This document shows, in pieces, positions 36,494 through 45,690 of a stretch of 64,000 bases of DNA. A model generated the notes under the pieces. It was not told the DNA's origin. It saw only the letters and a program-made list of their open reading frames with translations, and ran no database searches. Origin of the DNA: Microlunatus capsulatus. Lineage in GTDB: Bacteria > Actinomycetota > Actinomycetes > Propionibacteriales > Propionibacteriaceae. The first letter of the stretch is position 1; every line of letters begins with the position of its first letter. The stretch is taken from contig NZ_JAGIOB010000001.1 of the NCBI RefSeq assembly GCF_017876495.1, positions 4,154,001 through 4,218,000 on the forward strand. Direction: 5' to 3'. A program made the translations under genes and the position numbers.

Positions 36494-37441
36494 GTGGACG
36501 ACACCCCGACGCCGTGGTCGCCCGCCCGGGTCGCCGACCTGGCGGGGCGGGCGGTCCGCGACGCCCTGGGCGCCGCGGCCCGGGTCGAGGATCTCGCCGT
36601 CCTGCAGGTCGGCGCCGACGCCGTCGTGCTGGCCCTGGAGGTGCGGGCCGCGGCCCGGCCGCTGGTGCTCAAGCTCGCCGACGTGGGGGCGGCGCCCGCG
36701 CTCGACCTCGGCCGGACGGCCGCGGTGATGGGCCCGGCCGCCGATGCCGGCGTGCCGGTGCCCGCCGTGCTGGCCGCCGACGGCACCGGCCGGCTGGACG
36801 GGGTGCAGCACCTGCTGCAGCAGCACCTCGGGGGCCGGCGGTGGCGGGAGGTCCGTCCGGAGCTGGACGACACGGCCGGGCGGGCGGTGCACGCCCAGCT
36901 GGCCGACGTGCTCCGCGCCCTGGCCGGGGTGCGGCCGGGCGGCTTCGGCGAGCTCGACGGCCAGGGCGTCGTCGTGCCGGTGCCGCTGGTCGAGGCCCTG
37001 CGCCGCCGCGTCGCCCTGCGCACCCGGCGACCGGCGGCGCGGGCGCTGGCCGAGCGGCTGCTGGTCGAGCACGCCGACCGGTTGGGCTCCGGGCCGCCGG
37101 TGCTCACCCACGACGACCTGCACCACGCCAACGTGCTCGTCGACCCCGCGACGGCCCGGCTGAGCGCCGTCCTCGACTGGGACAAGGCGTGGGCCGGCCC
37201 CGCCGCGGCGGACCGGGCCCGGCTGCGGTTCTGGGACGACATGAGCGGCCCCGGCCCCGGCCCCGGCCCCGGCTCCGGCTCCGGGGACGACCGGGACGAC
37301 CGGGATGACGCCGACGTCCTGCGGGTGCACGAGCTGCTCTGGTGCCTCGAGCACGCCTTCCCGACGGCGCGGCACCGGGCCGACACGGCCCGGCTGCTGC
37401 GCGCGCTCGACCTCCCGGTCCCGCCGGAGCTGGCCGGCTGA
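36494..37441 (+). CDS. Aminoglycoside phosphotransferase (APH)-family kinase
   Basis: 315-aa protein kinase-like fold enzyme (PF01636). The ATP-binding lobe has the Lys in RPLVLKLADVG; the catalytic loop is VLTHDDLHHANVLVD (Asp near residue 206, HxDxxxxN-like) and the metal-binding Asp follows in LSAVLDWDKA. A Gly-Pro/Gly-Ser run (about 252-264) is encoded by a GGCCCC-type hexanucleotide repeat at about 37249-37285. Such proteins phosphorylate diverse small molecules; nothing specifies antibiotic resistance here. GTG 36494 lies 6 nt after CAGGAT (36482-36487). Confidence 0.82.
   Translation: MDDTPTPWSPARVADLAGRAVRDALGAAARVEDLAVLQVGADAVVLALEVRAAARPLVLKLADVGAAPALDLGRTAAVMGPAADAGVPVPAVLAADGTGRLDGVQHLLQQHLGGRRWREVRPELDDTAGRAVHAQLADVLRALAGVRPGGFGELDGQGVVVPVPLVEALRRRVALRTRRPAARALAERLLVEHADRLGSGPPVLTHDDLHHANVLVDPATARLSAVLDWDKAWAGPAAADRARLRFWDDMSGPGPGPGPGSGSGDDRDDRDDADVLRVHELLWCLEHAFPTARHRADTARLLRALDLPVPPELAG
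37249..37285 (+). repeat. Hexanucleotide GGCCCC tandem repeat inside the APH-like gene
   Basis: Four to five units of GGCCCC followed by two of GGCTCC. In frame it encodes GPGPGPGPGSGSG. Length changes by whole units would keep the frame. Confidence 0.75.
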
Positions 37442-37444
37442 GCC

Positions 37445-38659
37445 TCAGCCGGCGAGCGCGGCCGCCAGCCGGCGGGTGCCCTCGGCGATGGCGTCGGGTC
37501 CGTAGGTGGTGAACGACAGCCGCATCGTCGACGGCTGCGGGTCGCCGGGGAAGAACGGCGCGCCGGGCACGAAGGCGACGTCGTGCTCGAGGGCGCGGGG
37601 GAGCAGGGCGGTGGTGTCCCAGCCCTCGGGCAGCGTCGCCCAGACGAACATCCCGCCGTCCGGGGTGGTCCAGCGGCTGCCCGGGGGCAGCGCGGCCGGC
37701 AGGCCGGCCAGCAGCGCGTCGCGGCGGCGCCGGTACTCCTGCCGGGTGCGGTCCACCGCGGCGTCCAGCCGGCCGGCGGCCAGGTAGTGGGCGGCGGCCG
37801 CCTGGTCGACGGTGGAGGTGTGCAGGTCGGCCGCCTGCTTGGCCACCACGACCCCGGCCCGCACGCTCGGGTCGGTGCGCACCCAGCCGAGCCGGAGCCC
37901 CGGCGCCAGGATCTTGGAGAAGCTGCCGGTGCTCACCACCCGGCCCGGCCCGGTCAGCGCGGCCATCGGGAGCACCGGCTCGCCGGAGTAGCGCAGCTCG
38001 GCGTACGGGTCGTCCTCCAGCACCCGGAAGCCGTGGCGCTCGGCCACCGCCACGACGGCCTGCCGGTTGGCCAGGTCGAGGGTGCGCCCGGTCGGGTTCT
38101 GGAAGGTGGGGACGGTGTAGAGCAGCTTCGGCGCCCACCGGTCGGCCAGCGCCGCCAGCGCCTCGACGTCCACCCCGTCCTCGCCCGAGGGCACCGCGAC
38201 CAGCTTCGCGCCGGCCAGGGCGAAGCACTGCAGGGCGGCGAGGTAGCTGGGGCTCTCCACCAGGACCACGTCGCCCGGGTCGACGAGCGCGGTGGCCAGC
38301 AGGTTGAGACCCTGCTGCGAGCCGGTGGTGATGACGACGTCGGCGCCGTCGGTGGGCAGGCCGCGCTCGGTGTAGCGGGCGGCGACGGCGTCCCGCAGCG
38401 CCCGGTTCCCCTCCGTCGGGGAGTACTGCAGCGCGCGCGGCCCGGCCTCGGCCAGCACGGCGTCGAAGGAGGCCCGGGCGCCCTCGACGTCGAACAGCTC
38501 GGGCGCGGGCAGCCCGCCGGCGAAGGAGATGACGCCGGGCCGCTCGATGAGCGCCAGCAGGTCGCGGATGACCGACGACGGCACCGCCCGGACGCGGGCG
38601 GCCAACGGGGGCAGTCCGGGGACCGTCGTCGGGGCGGGGGTGGGCTGCAGCGTCGTCAT
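37445..38659 (-). CDS. PLP-dependent aminotransferase, class I (2-aminoadipate type)
   Basis: 404-aa fold-type I aminotransferase without a GntR DNA-binding domain. RPGVISFAGGLPAPELFDVE, LQYSPTEGNRALRDAVAARY, VITTGSQQGLNLLATALV, TVPTFQNPTGRTLDL and the PLP Lys in VSTGSFSKILAPGLRLGWV are the order expected of the 2-aminoadipate/aromatic aminotransferase subgroup (LysN-like). Substrate is not defined by sequence. ATG 38659 has a strong GAGGAG ribosome site. The stop is 4 nt from the stop of the convergent kinase gene. Confidence 0.87.
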   Translation of the reverse strand: MTTLQPTPAPTTVPGLPPLAARVRAVPSSVIRDLLALIERPGVISFAGGLPAPELFDVEGARASFDAVLAEAGPRALQYSPTEGNRALRDAVAARYTERGLPTDGADVVITTGSQQGLNLLATALVDPGDVVLVESPSYLAALQCFALAGAKLVAVPSGEDGVDVEALAALADRWAPKLLYTVPTFQNPTGRTLDLANRQAVVAVAERHGFRVLEDDPYAELRYSGEPVLPMAALTGPGRVVSTGSFSKILAPGLRLGWVRTDPSVRAGVVVAKQAADLHTSTVDQAAAAHYLAAGRLDAAVDRTRQEYRRRRDALLAGLPAALPPGSRWTTPDGGMFVWATLPEGWDTTALLPRALEHDVAFVPGAPFFPGDPQPSTMRLSFTTYGPDAIAEGTRRLAAALAG

Positions 38660-38774
38660 CGGGGCTCCTCGTCGGCTCCCGCGCCACGCTACGCGGGCCC
38701 GCGGCGGCACCGGCCGGGTTTCTCGCAGGGCGGCCCGACGGCGGGCCGTGCGGGCCCGAGCGGTCCCGGTGCGG

Positions 38775-38786
38775 CAGGATCGTCGA
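38775..38786 (+). promoter_or_regulatory. -10-like box upstream of tdk
   Basis: CAGGAT (38775-38780), 6 nt, GTG at 38787. CAGGAT recurs at the same distance before several starts in this window. Confidence 0.45.
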
Positions 38787-39473
38787 GTGGCAGAGTTCCT
38801 GTACTTCACCGGTCCGATGGACTGCGGGAAGTCGACGCTGGCGCTGCAGTTCGACCACACCCACGCAGCGGGCGGGCGGAAGGGACGGCTGTTCACCTCC
38901 CAGGACCGCGCGGGGGAGGCGACGATCTCGTCCCGGCTGGGGCTCACCCGGCCGGCGATCGAGGTCAGCCCCGGCTTCGACTTCTGGGACTACGTCGTGG
39001 GCCAGCTGACCGGCGGCGAGCGGATCGACTACCTGGTCTGCGACGAGACGCAGTTCTACCAGCCCGTCCAGGTCGACCAGCTGGCCCGCATCGTCGACGA
39101 GCTGCAGATCGACGTCGTCGCCGTCGGCATCATGACCGACTTCCAGACCCGGCTGTTCCCCGGCTCGCAACGGCTCGTCGAGCTGTGCGACAAGGTCGAG
39201 CTGCTGCAGGTCCGCGCCCTGTGCTGGTGCGGCGAGCGGGCCACCCACAACGCCCGGACCGTCGACGGCGTGATGGTGGTCGAGGGCGACCAGGTGGTCG
39301 TCGGCGACGTCGTCGACCGGGACGCGGCCGCCACCGACCCACCGGTCGTGGTCGCCTACGAGGTGCTCTGCCGCCGCCACCACCGCCGCCGCGTCACCCG
39401 TGCCGTGGCCCGGGCGACGCTGTCCGACCCCCTGCCCTTCGAGCGCGACGACGAGGAGCTGACCGCGCCATGA
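38787..39473 (+). CDS. tdk: Thymidine kinase
   Basis: 228-aa type II thymidine kinase that makes dTMP from thymidine in the salvage pathway. The P-loop is FTGPMDCGKSTLALQ, the Walker-B-like YLVCDETQFYQPVQV follows, and a zinc-binding lasso is formed by LCWCGERATHNAR and VLCRRHH. The C-terminal extension beyond the lasso is Arg-rich. GTG 38787 lies 6 nt after CAGGAT. The stop overlaps the sulfurtransferase start as ATGA, so the two genes are coupled. Confidence 0.92.
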   Translation: MAEFLYFTGPMDCGKSTLALQFDHTHAAGGRKGRLFTSQDRAGEATISSRLGLTRPAIEVSPGFDFWDYVVGQLTGGERIDYLVCDETQFYQPVQVDQLARIVDELQIDVVAVGIMTDFQTRLFPGSQRLVELCDKVELLQVRALCWCGERATHNARTVDGVMVVEGDQVVVGDVVDRDAAATDPPVVVAYEVLCRRHHRRRVTRAVARATLSDPLPFERDDEELTAP

Positions 39474-40357
39474 GCCCCGACCCCACGACGAGCCCCGACC
39501 CCACGACGGATCCCGCACCCGCCCCCGAGCCCGCGCCGCCCCTGGTCTCGGTCGACGCGCTGGCCGCGCAGCTGGCCGGTCCCGACCCGGTGGTCGTGGT
39601 CGACGTCCGCTGGACCCTCGGCGGCCCGTCCGGGCTTCCCGACCACGAGGCCGGGCACATCCCGGGCGCGCGCTGGGTCGACCTGGAGCACGAGCTGTCC
39701 GGCCACGCCGCCGGCGCCGGCGGCCGGCACCCGCTGCCCGACGTCGCCGTGCTGACGGCGGCCCTGCAGCGGCTGGGCGTGCGCGCGGACGTGCCCGTGG
39801 TCGTCCACGACGCGGCGACCTCGCTGGCCGCGGCCCGGCTGTGGTGGCTGCTGGTGGACGCGGGCCACCCCGACGTGCGGGTGCTGGACGGTGGGTTCGC
39901 GGCCTGGCAGCGGGCGGGCCTGCCCGTCGAGACGGGCCCCGACCGCGACTCCGAGCCCGGCGACTTCGTGCCCCGCCCGGGCGGCCTGGCCGCGGTCGAC
40001 GCGGAGGGCGCGGCAGCCCTGCGCGACGCCGGCGCGCCGCTGGTCGACGTCCGGGCTCCCGAGCGGTACCGCGGCGAGCACGAGCCGCTCGACCCGGTCG
40101 CGGGGCACATCCCGGGTGCGGTCAACCGCCCCTCGCCCGGCAACCAGACGCCGGACGGCCACTTCCGGCCGCCGGCCGAGATCGCCGCACGCTTCGCCGG
40201 CCTCGAGGAGCCGGTGCTGTACTGCGGCTCCGGCATCACGGCCGCGCACACCCTGCTGGCCCTGCGCAGCGCCGGCCTGGACGGCCGGATCTACCCGGGC
40301 TCGTGGAGCGACTGGGTGAGCGACCCCGACCGGCCGGTGGCGACCGGACCCGCCTGA
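39470..40357 (+). CDS. Sulfurtransferase with two rhodanese domains
   Basis: 295-aa thiosulfate/3-mercaptopyruvate sulfurtransferase. The first rhodanese domain (about 25-150; VVVVDVRWTLGGPSG, HIPGARWVDL, RVLDGGFAAW) lacks the active Cys; the second (about 175-290) carries C252 in VLYCGSGITA. The CGSG[IV]TA loop is the form found in 3-mercaptopyruvate sulfurtransferases. The start region holds a perfect 18-bp tandem repeat (39473-39508) encoding SPDPTT twice, followed by a Pro-rich stretch, probably a disordered lead. Coupled to tdk by ATGA; convergent with sepH. Confidence 0.88.
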   Translation: MSPDPTTSPDPTTDPAPAPEPAPPLVSVDALAAQLAGPDPVVVVDVRWTLGGPSGLPDHEAGHIPGARWVDLEHELSGHAAGAGGRHPLPDVAVLTAALQRLGVRADVPVVVHDAATSLAAARLWWLLVDAGHPDVRVLDGGFAAWQRAGLPVETGPDRDSEPGDFVPRPGGLAAVDAEGAAALRDAGAPLVDVRAPERYRGEHEPLDPVAGHIPGAVNRPSPGNQTPDGHFRPPAEIAARFAGLEEPVLYCGSGITAAHTLLALRSAGLDGRIYPGSWSDWVSDPDRPVATGPA

Positions 40358-40390
40358 GCCACGTCGGCTCCGCGCACCCGGGTGCCGGCG

Positions 40391-41950
40391 TCAGCTGCCT
40401 GGCTTGGGCCCGCCGAACATGATCTCGTCCCAGCTGGGCACGGCGGCGCGCTTGCGCTTGGGCTTCTTCTCCGGCGGCGGCTCGGACTCCAGCTGGAACT
40501 CCTCGGCCTCCTCCGCCCGGTCGGCCTCGTCGGTCCGCGCGTACGGCGGGGCCGGCTCGTCGGTGCCCGGCAGCCGGTCGGCCGGCGGCGGTCCGGGGTC
40601 GACGGGCGTGCTCAGCTCGACGGCCGCCTTGTCGTCCATCGGCACCCGGCTGCGGTCGGGGTGCTCGGCCGCCGGCAGCTCGGCCTCGTTGGCCGGGCTG
40701 GGCTCGACGGGGTAGTCGACGACGATGGCCGGCTCCCAGTGCCCGCCCGCGGTCTCGGGCACGGCCGAGGCGTCGCTCAGCCCGGCGTAGACGCGCGGGG
40801 AGTCCTCGCTGTAGCCGTCCGAGCCGAGCATCGCGTAGAGCGTCGTCAGCTCCGAGGGGTCCTCGACGCCGGGCACGGCCGGCGGCTCGCCCGCGGGCTG
40901 CTCGTCGACCGGCTGCTCGTCCACGGAGTCCTCGACCGGGGCCTCCTCGTCCGGCTCCTCGGGGAGCAGCAGCTCCTCGGCCGGCCCGCGGACGGGCTCG
41001 GGGGGCAGGGCGGTGTCGTCGTCCTCGAAGGGCACGGCGCGCAGGGTGCGGTAGGTGCTGATCTCGGTCTGCTCGACGACGACCTCGGTGAGCACGGCCT
41101 CGGTGACCAGCGCCCCCGGCAGCACGCCGTCGTCGCCGTCGTCCTCGTCCTCGGGCGGCAGCGCGTCGCCGGCGGGCGGGGTCGCGGGCCGGGCGGCGGC
41201 GCGCGCGTCGGCGGCCTCCTGGGTGGCCCGGACCAGGGCCAGCTCGTCGCTGAGGTCGACGGTGGGCTCGTCGGCGGCGTCGCTGCGGCGCCGGGTGCCC
41301 GGGGCGACCGGGGGCTGCTCGCCGATCAGCCGGCGGGCCTCGTCGTCGGCGGCGACGGAGTAGCGGCCGCGCTGGTCGAAGGTGAAGGTGGCGTGGTGCT
41401 CCTCGCCGTCCAGCGCGTACCCGGCGGTGACGGCCCAGCGGCCGTCCTCCAGCCGGTGGGAGTCCCAGACCACGGCGTCGGCGTCCACGCCCCGCTTGAG
41501 CAGCCGCTCGGCCACGGTCGCGCGGAGCGTCCGGTGCCCGGAGGTCTCCCCGCGGCGGCGGACCGAGGCGGCCAGGGCCATCAGGGCCAGGTGCTCCCGC
41601 TCGGCCAGCACGGGGGCGGCGAAGCGCTCGACGCGCTCGTAGGGGATCCCCGCGACCTCGGCGACGTCCTCGAGGCTCTCGCCCGCCCGGACCCGCATCT
41701 GGATGTCGCGCGGGCTCAGTGAGGTGTCCATGGCGTTCTCTCCTCGTCCGGGCCGCGGACGGGCGGCGCGCGCCGTCCCGCCCCCGGCCGTGCCGGCCGT
41801 CGTCGTCGTGGCCGTCGTCGTCCCCGTCGTGCCGCGCACGGCGTCCCGCAGCCGGTCGTCCACGACGACCGCGAGCTCGTCGCCGTCGTCGGTCGTCAGG
41901 ACCAGCGAGCGGCCGTCCGGGCTCGGTCCCACCAGGTGCGCGCTGCGCAT
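40391..41950 (-). CDS. sepH: Septation protein SepH (DUF3071 family)
   Basis: 519-aa cell-division protein. The conserved N-terminal DUF3071 region runs from MRSAHLVGPSPDGRSLVL to about 170 and includes a helix-turn-helix-like SLEDVAEVAGIPYERVERFA. A long acidic, low-complexity middle (about 190-490, Glu/Asp/Pro-rich) leads to the conserved C-terminal KRAAVPSWDEIMFGG. In Streptomyces and mycobacteria SepH binds FtsZ and stimulates its assembly at division sites. ATG 41950 gives the full conserved N-terminus. The neighbouring tdk/sulfurtransferase and AAA/VWA genes are not known FtsZ partners. Confidence 0.92.
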   Translation of the reverse strand: MRSAHLVGPSPDGRSLVLTTDDGDELAVVVDDRLRDAVRGTTGTTTATTTTAGTAGGGTARAARPRPGRGENAMDTSLSPRDIQMRVRAGESLEDVAEVAGIPYERVERFAAPVLAEREHLALMALAASVRRRGETSGHRTLRATVAERLLKRGVDADAVVWDSHRLEDGRWAVTAGYALDGEEHHATFTFDQRGRYSVAADDEARRLIGEQPPVAPGTRRRSDAADEPTVDLSDELALVRATQEAADARAAARPATPPAGDALPPEDEDDGDDGVLPGALVTEAVLTEVVVEQTEISTYRTLRAVPFEDDDTALPPEPVRGPAEELLLPEEPDEEAPVEDSVDEQPVDEQPAGEPPAVPGVEDPSELTTLYAMLGSDGYSEDSPRVYAGLSDASAVPETAGGHWEPAIVVDYPVEPSPANEAELPAAEHPDRSRVPMDDKAAVELSTPVDPGPPPADRLPGTDEPAPPYARTDEADRAEEAEEFQLESEPPPEKKPKRKRAAVPSWDEIMFGGPKPGS

Positions 41951-42171
41951 GGGTGCGGGCAGCTCCTCCGTGGCTGGGCGGGGAGCGGGTGCTCCCGCGG
42001 GGCGGGTCGTGCGGCCGGGCCGCGTCGGTCCTGGTGCCGACGACGGCGGTGCCGACAGGGCAGGTTGTCGAGGGCCAACCTACCGTGCGCCGACCGCCCG
42101 CCGACGCAGGAGCGGAGGCCCGTCCCGCCTCGGCCGGGAGCCCGTTTCGGTGCCGTCGTACTGTTCGCAGC

Positions 42172-43602
42172 ATGACGGTCGGACACACCCCCGATTCCTC
42201 CCGCACCCCCACCTCCGCGCCGGACGCCGCGACCCTCGCCGAGCTGCGCGCCTCCGGCTGGACCTCCCGCAGCACGAAGGACGAGCTGCGGCAGAACCTC
42301 CTCGCCCGGCTCCGGTCGGGCGAGACCGCCTTCCCCGGCATCGTCGGCTTCGACGACACCGTGCTGCCCGAGCTCGAGGCCGCCCTGCTGGCGGGCCACG
42401 ACCTCGTGCTGCTCGGCGAGCGGGGCCAGGGCAAGACGCGGCTGATGCGCACCCTCGGCCAGCTCCTCGACGAGTGGAGCCCCGAGGTGACGGGCTGCGA
42501 GATCCACGACGACCCGACCGACCCGGTCTGCGCCCGCTGCCGCGCGCTCGCGGCCGAGCACGGCGACACGCTGCCGGTCTCCTGGCGGCACCGCGAGGAC
42601 CGCTACACCGAGAAGCTGGCGACGCCGGACACCTCGGTCGGCGACCTCATCGGCGACGTCGACCCGGTCAAGGTGGCCCAGGGCCGCACCCTCGGCGACC
42701 CCGAGACGGTGCACTACGGCCTCGTGCCGCGGGCCAACCGCGGGCTGTTCGGGCTCAACGAGCTGCCCGACCTCGCCGAGCGCATCCAGGTCGCGTTGTT
42801 CAACGTGCTCGAGGAGCGCGACATCCAGGTCCGCGGCTACTCGCTGCGGCTGCCGCTGGACCTCTTCCTGGTGGCCACGGCCAACCCGGAGGACTACACC
42901 AACCGCGGCCGGATCATCACCCCGCTGAAGGACCGCTTCGGCGCCGAGATCCGCACCCACTACCTCGACGGGCTCGACGACGAGGTGGCGCTGCTACGCC
43001 AGGAGGCGGAGGTCGTCGCCGAGGTCGGGGACCACCTGCTGGAGGTGCTGGCCCGGTTCACCCGCAACCTGCGCGAGTCCAGCTCGGTCGACCAGCGCTC
43101 CGGCGTCTCCGCCCGGTTCACCATCGCCGCCGCCGAGGCCGTGTCGGCGTCGGCCCTGCGGCGGGCGGCCCGGACCGGCGACGACGAGGCGGTCGCCCGG
43201 ATCTGCGACATCGGCGTGGTGCTGCCGACGCTGCTGGGCAAGGTCGAGTTCGAGATGGGCGAGGAGGGCCGCGAGCGCGCGGTGCTGGACCACCTGCTCC
43301 GGCTGGCCGTGGCGGCCACGTTCCGCGACCGGCTGGGCGGGCTGGACCTGTCCGGCTTCACGAACGTGTTCGCCGAGGGCGCCGTCGTCGAGACCGGGGA
43401 GCTGGTGCCCGCCACCGAGCTGCTGTCCCAGCTGGGCAGCGTGCCCGGCCTGTCGAAGGTGCTGGACCGGCTGGGCTACGGCGACGCCGCCGGCCGCGGG
43501 CAGGTGGCCTCGGCCGTCGAGTTCGCGCTCGAGGGCCTGCACCTGACCCGGCGGATCGAGAAGGAGACCGTCGACGGACGCACCGTCTACGGCGCGGCCT
43601 GA
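42172..43602 (+). CDS. MoxR/magnesium-chelatase-I-like AAA+ ATPase
   Basis: 476-aa AAA+ protein. Walker A is LLGERGQGKTRLM (about residue 85); the next conserved block has a CARC pair (CEIHDD ... CARCRALA) and SVGDLIGDVDPVKVAQG; the Walker B position reads GLFGLNELPDL, that is Asn-Glu rather than Asp-Glu; sensor 1 is LVATANPEDYTNRGRI and the Arg finger region LKDRFGAEIRTHY. It looks like the ATPase half of the chaperone-type MoxR/VWA pairs. The VWA gene follows after 33 nt on the same strand. ATG 42172 lies 7 nt after TACTGT. Client unknown. Confidence 0.85.
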   Translation: MTVGHTPDSSRTPTSAPDAATLAELRASGWTSRSTKDELRQNLLARLRSGETAFPGIVGFDDTVLPELEAALLAGHDLVLLGERGQGKTRLMRTLGQLLDEWSPEVTGCEIHDDPTDPVCARCRALAAEHGDTLPVSWRHREDRYTEKLATPDTSVGDLIGDVDPVKVAQGRTLGDPETVHYGLVPRANRGLFGLNELPDLAERIQVALFNVLEERDIQVRGYSLRLPLDLFLVATANPEDYTNRGRIITPLKDRFGAEIRTHYLDGLDDEVALLRQEAEVVAEVGDHLLEVLARFTRNLRESSSVDQRSGVSARFTIAAAEAVSASALRRAARTGDDEAVARICDIGVVLPTLLGKVEFEMGEEGRERAVLDHLLRLAVAATFRDRLGGLDLSGFTNVFAEGAVVETGELVPATELLSQLGSVPGLSKVLDRLGYGDAAGRGQVASAVEFALEGLHLTRRIEKETVDGRTVYGAA

Positions 43603-43635
43603 GCGTCCGCGGCTGAGCAGGGGAGAGGTCGGAGC

Positions 43636-45678
43636 ATGAGCGAAGCCTGGAGCGAGGACGACGGCGCGCAGGACGGCCGCGACGACGGGACCGCCCGACC
43701 CGGACCGGGGCGGGCGCACCGCAACGTCCGCTACGGGCCGTGGCGCGGCGGGCCCGACCCGCTGGCCGCGCCCTACGACGTGCGGGCCGCCGTCGACCAG
43801 ATCGGCGCCGACGTGCTGGCCGCCGGCAACCTGCGTGACTCGCTGCGCGACCTGATGCGCCGCGGGCTGGACGGGCAGGGCGGGCTGGACAAGCTGGCCC
43901 AGCGGATCCGCAAGCTGCGGGCCCAGGCCCGCCGCCGCGGCGACCTGGGCGGGACGCTCGACCAGGTGCGCAGCGCCCTCGACCAGGCGCTGGCCGCCGA
44001 GCGCGAGGCGCTGGCGGGCACCGAGGGCGACGACGCCCGGATGGCGGAGATGGAGCTGGACACGCTGCCGGACGACGTCGCCGGCGCCGTCCGGGCCCTG
44101 GACCCCTACGACTGGACGTCGCCGGAGGCGAAGGCGACCTACGACGCGATCAAGGACATGCTGCGCCGCGAGGTGCTGGACGCGCAGTTCGCCGGGATGA
44201 AGCAGGCGCTGGAGTCACCCGACCCCGAGGCGATGCAGCGGGTCAAGGACATGCTGGCCGACCTCAACGCCCTGCTGTCCGCGCACGCGCGGCAGGAGGA
44301 CACCACCGACCAGTTCGCCGACTTCATGGACAAGCACGGGGACCTGTTCCCCGAGCAGCCGGAGACGGTGGAGGAGCTGATCGACGCGCTGGCCCGCCGT
44401 CAGGCGGCCGCCCAGCGGATGATGGCCTCGCTCAGCCCCGAGCAGCGCGAGCAGCTGGGCCAGCTGATGAGCGACGCCCTCGGCGACGCCGACCTGGCCT
44501 CCCAGATGGCGCAGCTCTCGGACAACCTGCGCGCGCTGCGGCCCGGGATGGACCGCGGGTCGCCGACGGGCATGCGGCCCGGCGGGGAGTCGCTGGGCTA
44601 CAGCGAAGCCGTCGAGGCGGTGGCCGAGCTGGCCGACCTGGAGGCGCTGGAGGCCCAGCTGTCCCAGGGCGACCCGGGCTCGACGCTGGACGACGTCGAC
44701 GTCGACCTGCTGGAGAAGCGGCTGGGCCACGAGGCCGTCAAGGACTTCCGGGCGCTCCGGGACCTGGAGCGCGAGCTGGAGCAGCAGGGCTACGTCAGCC
44801 GGGGCGACGACGGGCTGCGGCTCACCCCGCGCGCCGTCCGCCGGCTGGGCCAGACCGCGCTCAAGCGGGTCTTCGACCAGCTGGCCGCCGGCGGCCACGG
44901 CGACCACGAGGACCACCGGACCGGCTCCGCCGACGAGCCCACCGGCCTGACCCGGCCCTGGGTCTTCGGCGACGAGCTGCCGCTGGACGTCCCCCGGACG
45001 GTGGGCAACGCCCTGCGCCGGCGGGCGTCGATGGGCGACCTCGGCGACGGGGTGGTGACGCTCGACGTCGAGGACTTCGAGGTGACCGAGACCGAGCGCC
45101 GGACCAGCGCGGCGGTGGCCCTCTGCGTCGACCTCTCCTTCTCGATGGTCCAGGACGGCCGCTGGGGCCCGATGAAGCAGACGGCGCTGGCGCTCAACCA
45201 CCTCATCGAGACCCGGTTCCGCCAGGACGCGCTGCAGGTCATCGGCTTCAACCGGCTGGCGCGGCGGCTCTCGCCGGTCCAGCTGGCCGAGGCCGAGCCG
45301 GAGTACGTGCAGGGCACGAACCTGCAGCACGCGCTCCTGCTGGCCAGCCGGCACCTGCGCCGGCACCCCGACGCCGAGCCGGTCGTCCTCGTCGTCACCG
45401 ACGGCGAGCCGACGGCGCACCTCACCGGCGACGGCGACGCGTTCTTCCGCTGGCCCAGCACGCACGAGACGGTCCGGGCCACCGTCGCGCAGGTCGACGA
45501 GCTGGCCCGCTACGGGGCGACGATCAACACCTTCATGCTCGGCGACGACGAGGGGCTGCGGCGCTTCGTCGACGCGATCGCCCGGCGGGCCGGCGGGCGG
45601 GTCTTCACCCCCGACATCGGACGGCTGGGCGAGTACGTGGTGGCCGACTACCTGACGGCGCGGCGGGGCCGGCGCTGA
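43636..45678 (+). CDS. VWA domain protein, partner of the AAA+ ATPase
   Basis: 680-aa protein: a Glu/Gln/Leu-rich helical region (about 35-440) and a C-terminal von Willebrand A domain (about 490-670). The metal-ion-dependent adhesion site is complete: CVDLSFSMV (D-x-S-x-S), GTNLQHALLLASRHLRR (Thr) and VVLVVTDGEPTAHL (Asp). With the AAA+ gene 33 nt upstream it matches a CoxE/MoxR-VWA type pair, thought to remodel a protein or insert a metal. No metalloenzyme is adjacent here, so the client is unknown. An AGGGGAGAGG tract lies upstream of ATG 43636. Confidence 0.85.
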   Translation: MSEAWSEDDGAQDGRDDGTARPGPGRAHRNVRYGPWRGGPDPLAAPYDVRAAVDQIGADVLAAGNLRDSLRDLMRRGLDGQGGLDKLAQRIRKLRAQARRRGDLGGTLDQVRSALDQALAAEREALAGTEGDDARMAEMELDTLPDDVAGAVRALDPYDWTSPEAKATYDAIKDMLRREVLDAQFAGMKQALESPDPEAMQRVKDMLADLNALLSAHARQEDTTDQFADFMDKHGDLFPEQPETVEELIDALARRQAAAQRMMASLSPEQREQLGQLMSDALGDADLASQMAQLSDNLRALRPGMDRGSPTGMRPGGESLGYSEAVEAVAELADLEALEAQLSQGDPGSTLDDVDVDLLEKRLGHEAVKDFRALRDLERELEQQGYVSRGDDGLRLTPRAVRRLGQTALKRVFDQLAAGGHGDHEDHRTGSADEPTGLTRPWVFGDELPLDVPRTVGNALRRRASMGDLGDGVVTLDVEDFEVTETERRTSAAVALCVDLSFSMVQDGRWGPMKQTALALNHLIETRFRQDALQVIGFNRLARRLSPVQLAEAEPEYVQGTNLQHALLLASRHLRRHPDAEPVVLVVTDGEPTAHLTGDGDAFFRWPSTHETVRATVAQVDELARYGATINTFMLGDDEGLRRFVDAIARRAGGRVFTPDIGRLGEYVVADYLTARRGRR

Positions 45679-45690
45679 ACCCCGACGGGC

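Noticed and set aside
36494-37441. Antibiotic resistance gene (aminoglycoside phosphotransferase)
   Set aside because: Only the superfamily is supported; no resistance-specific motif or mobile context was seen.
40374-40385. Palindrome GCACCCGGGTGC between sulfurtransferase and sepH as an operator
   Set aside because: Lies between convergent stops, has no loop, and 12-bp GC palindromes are frequent by chance here.
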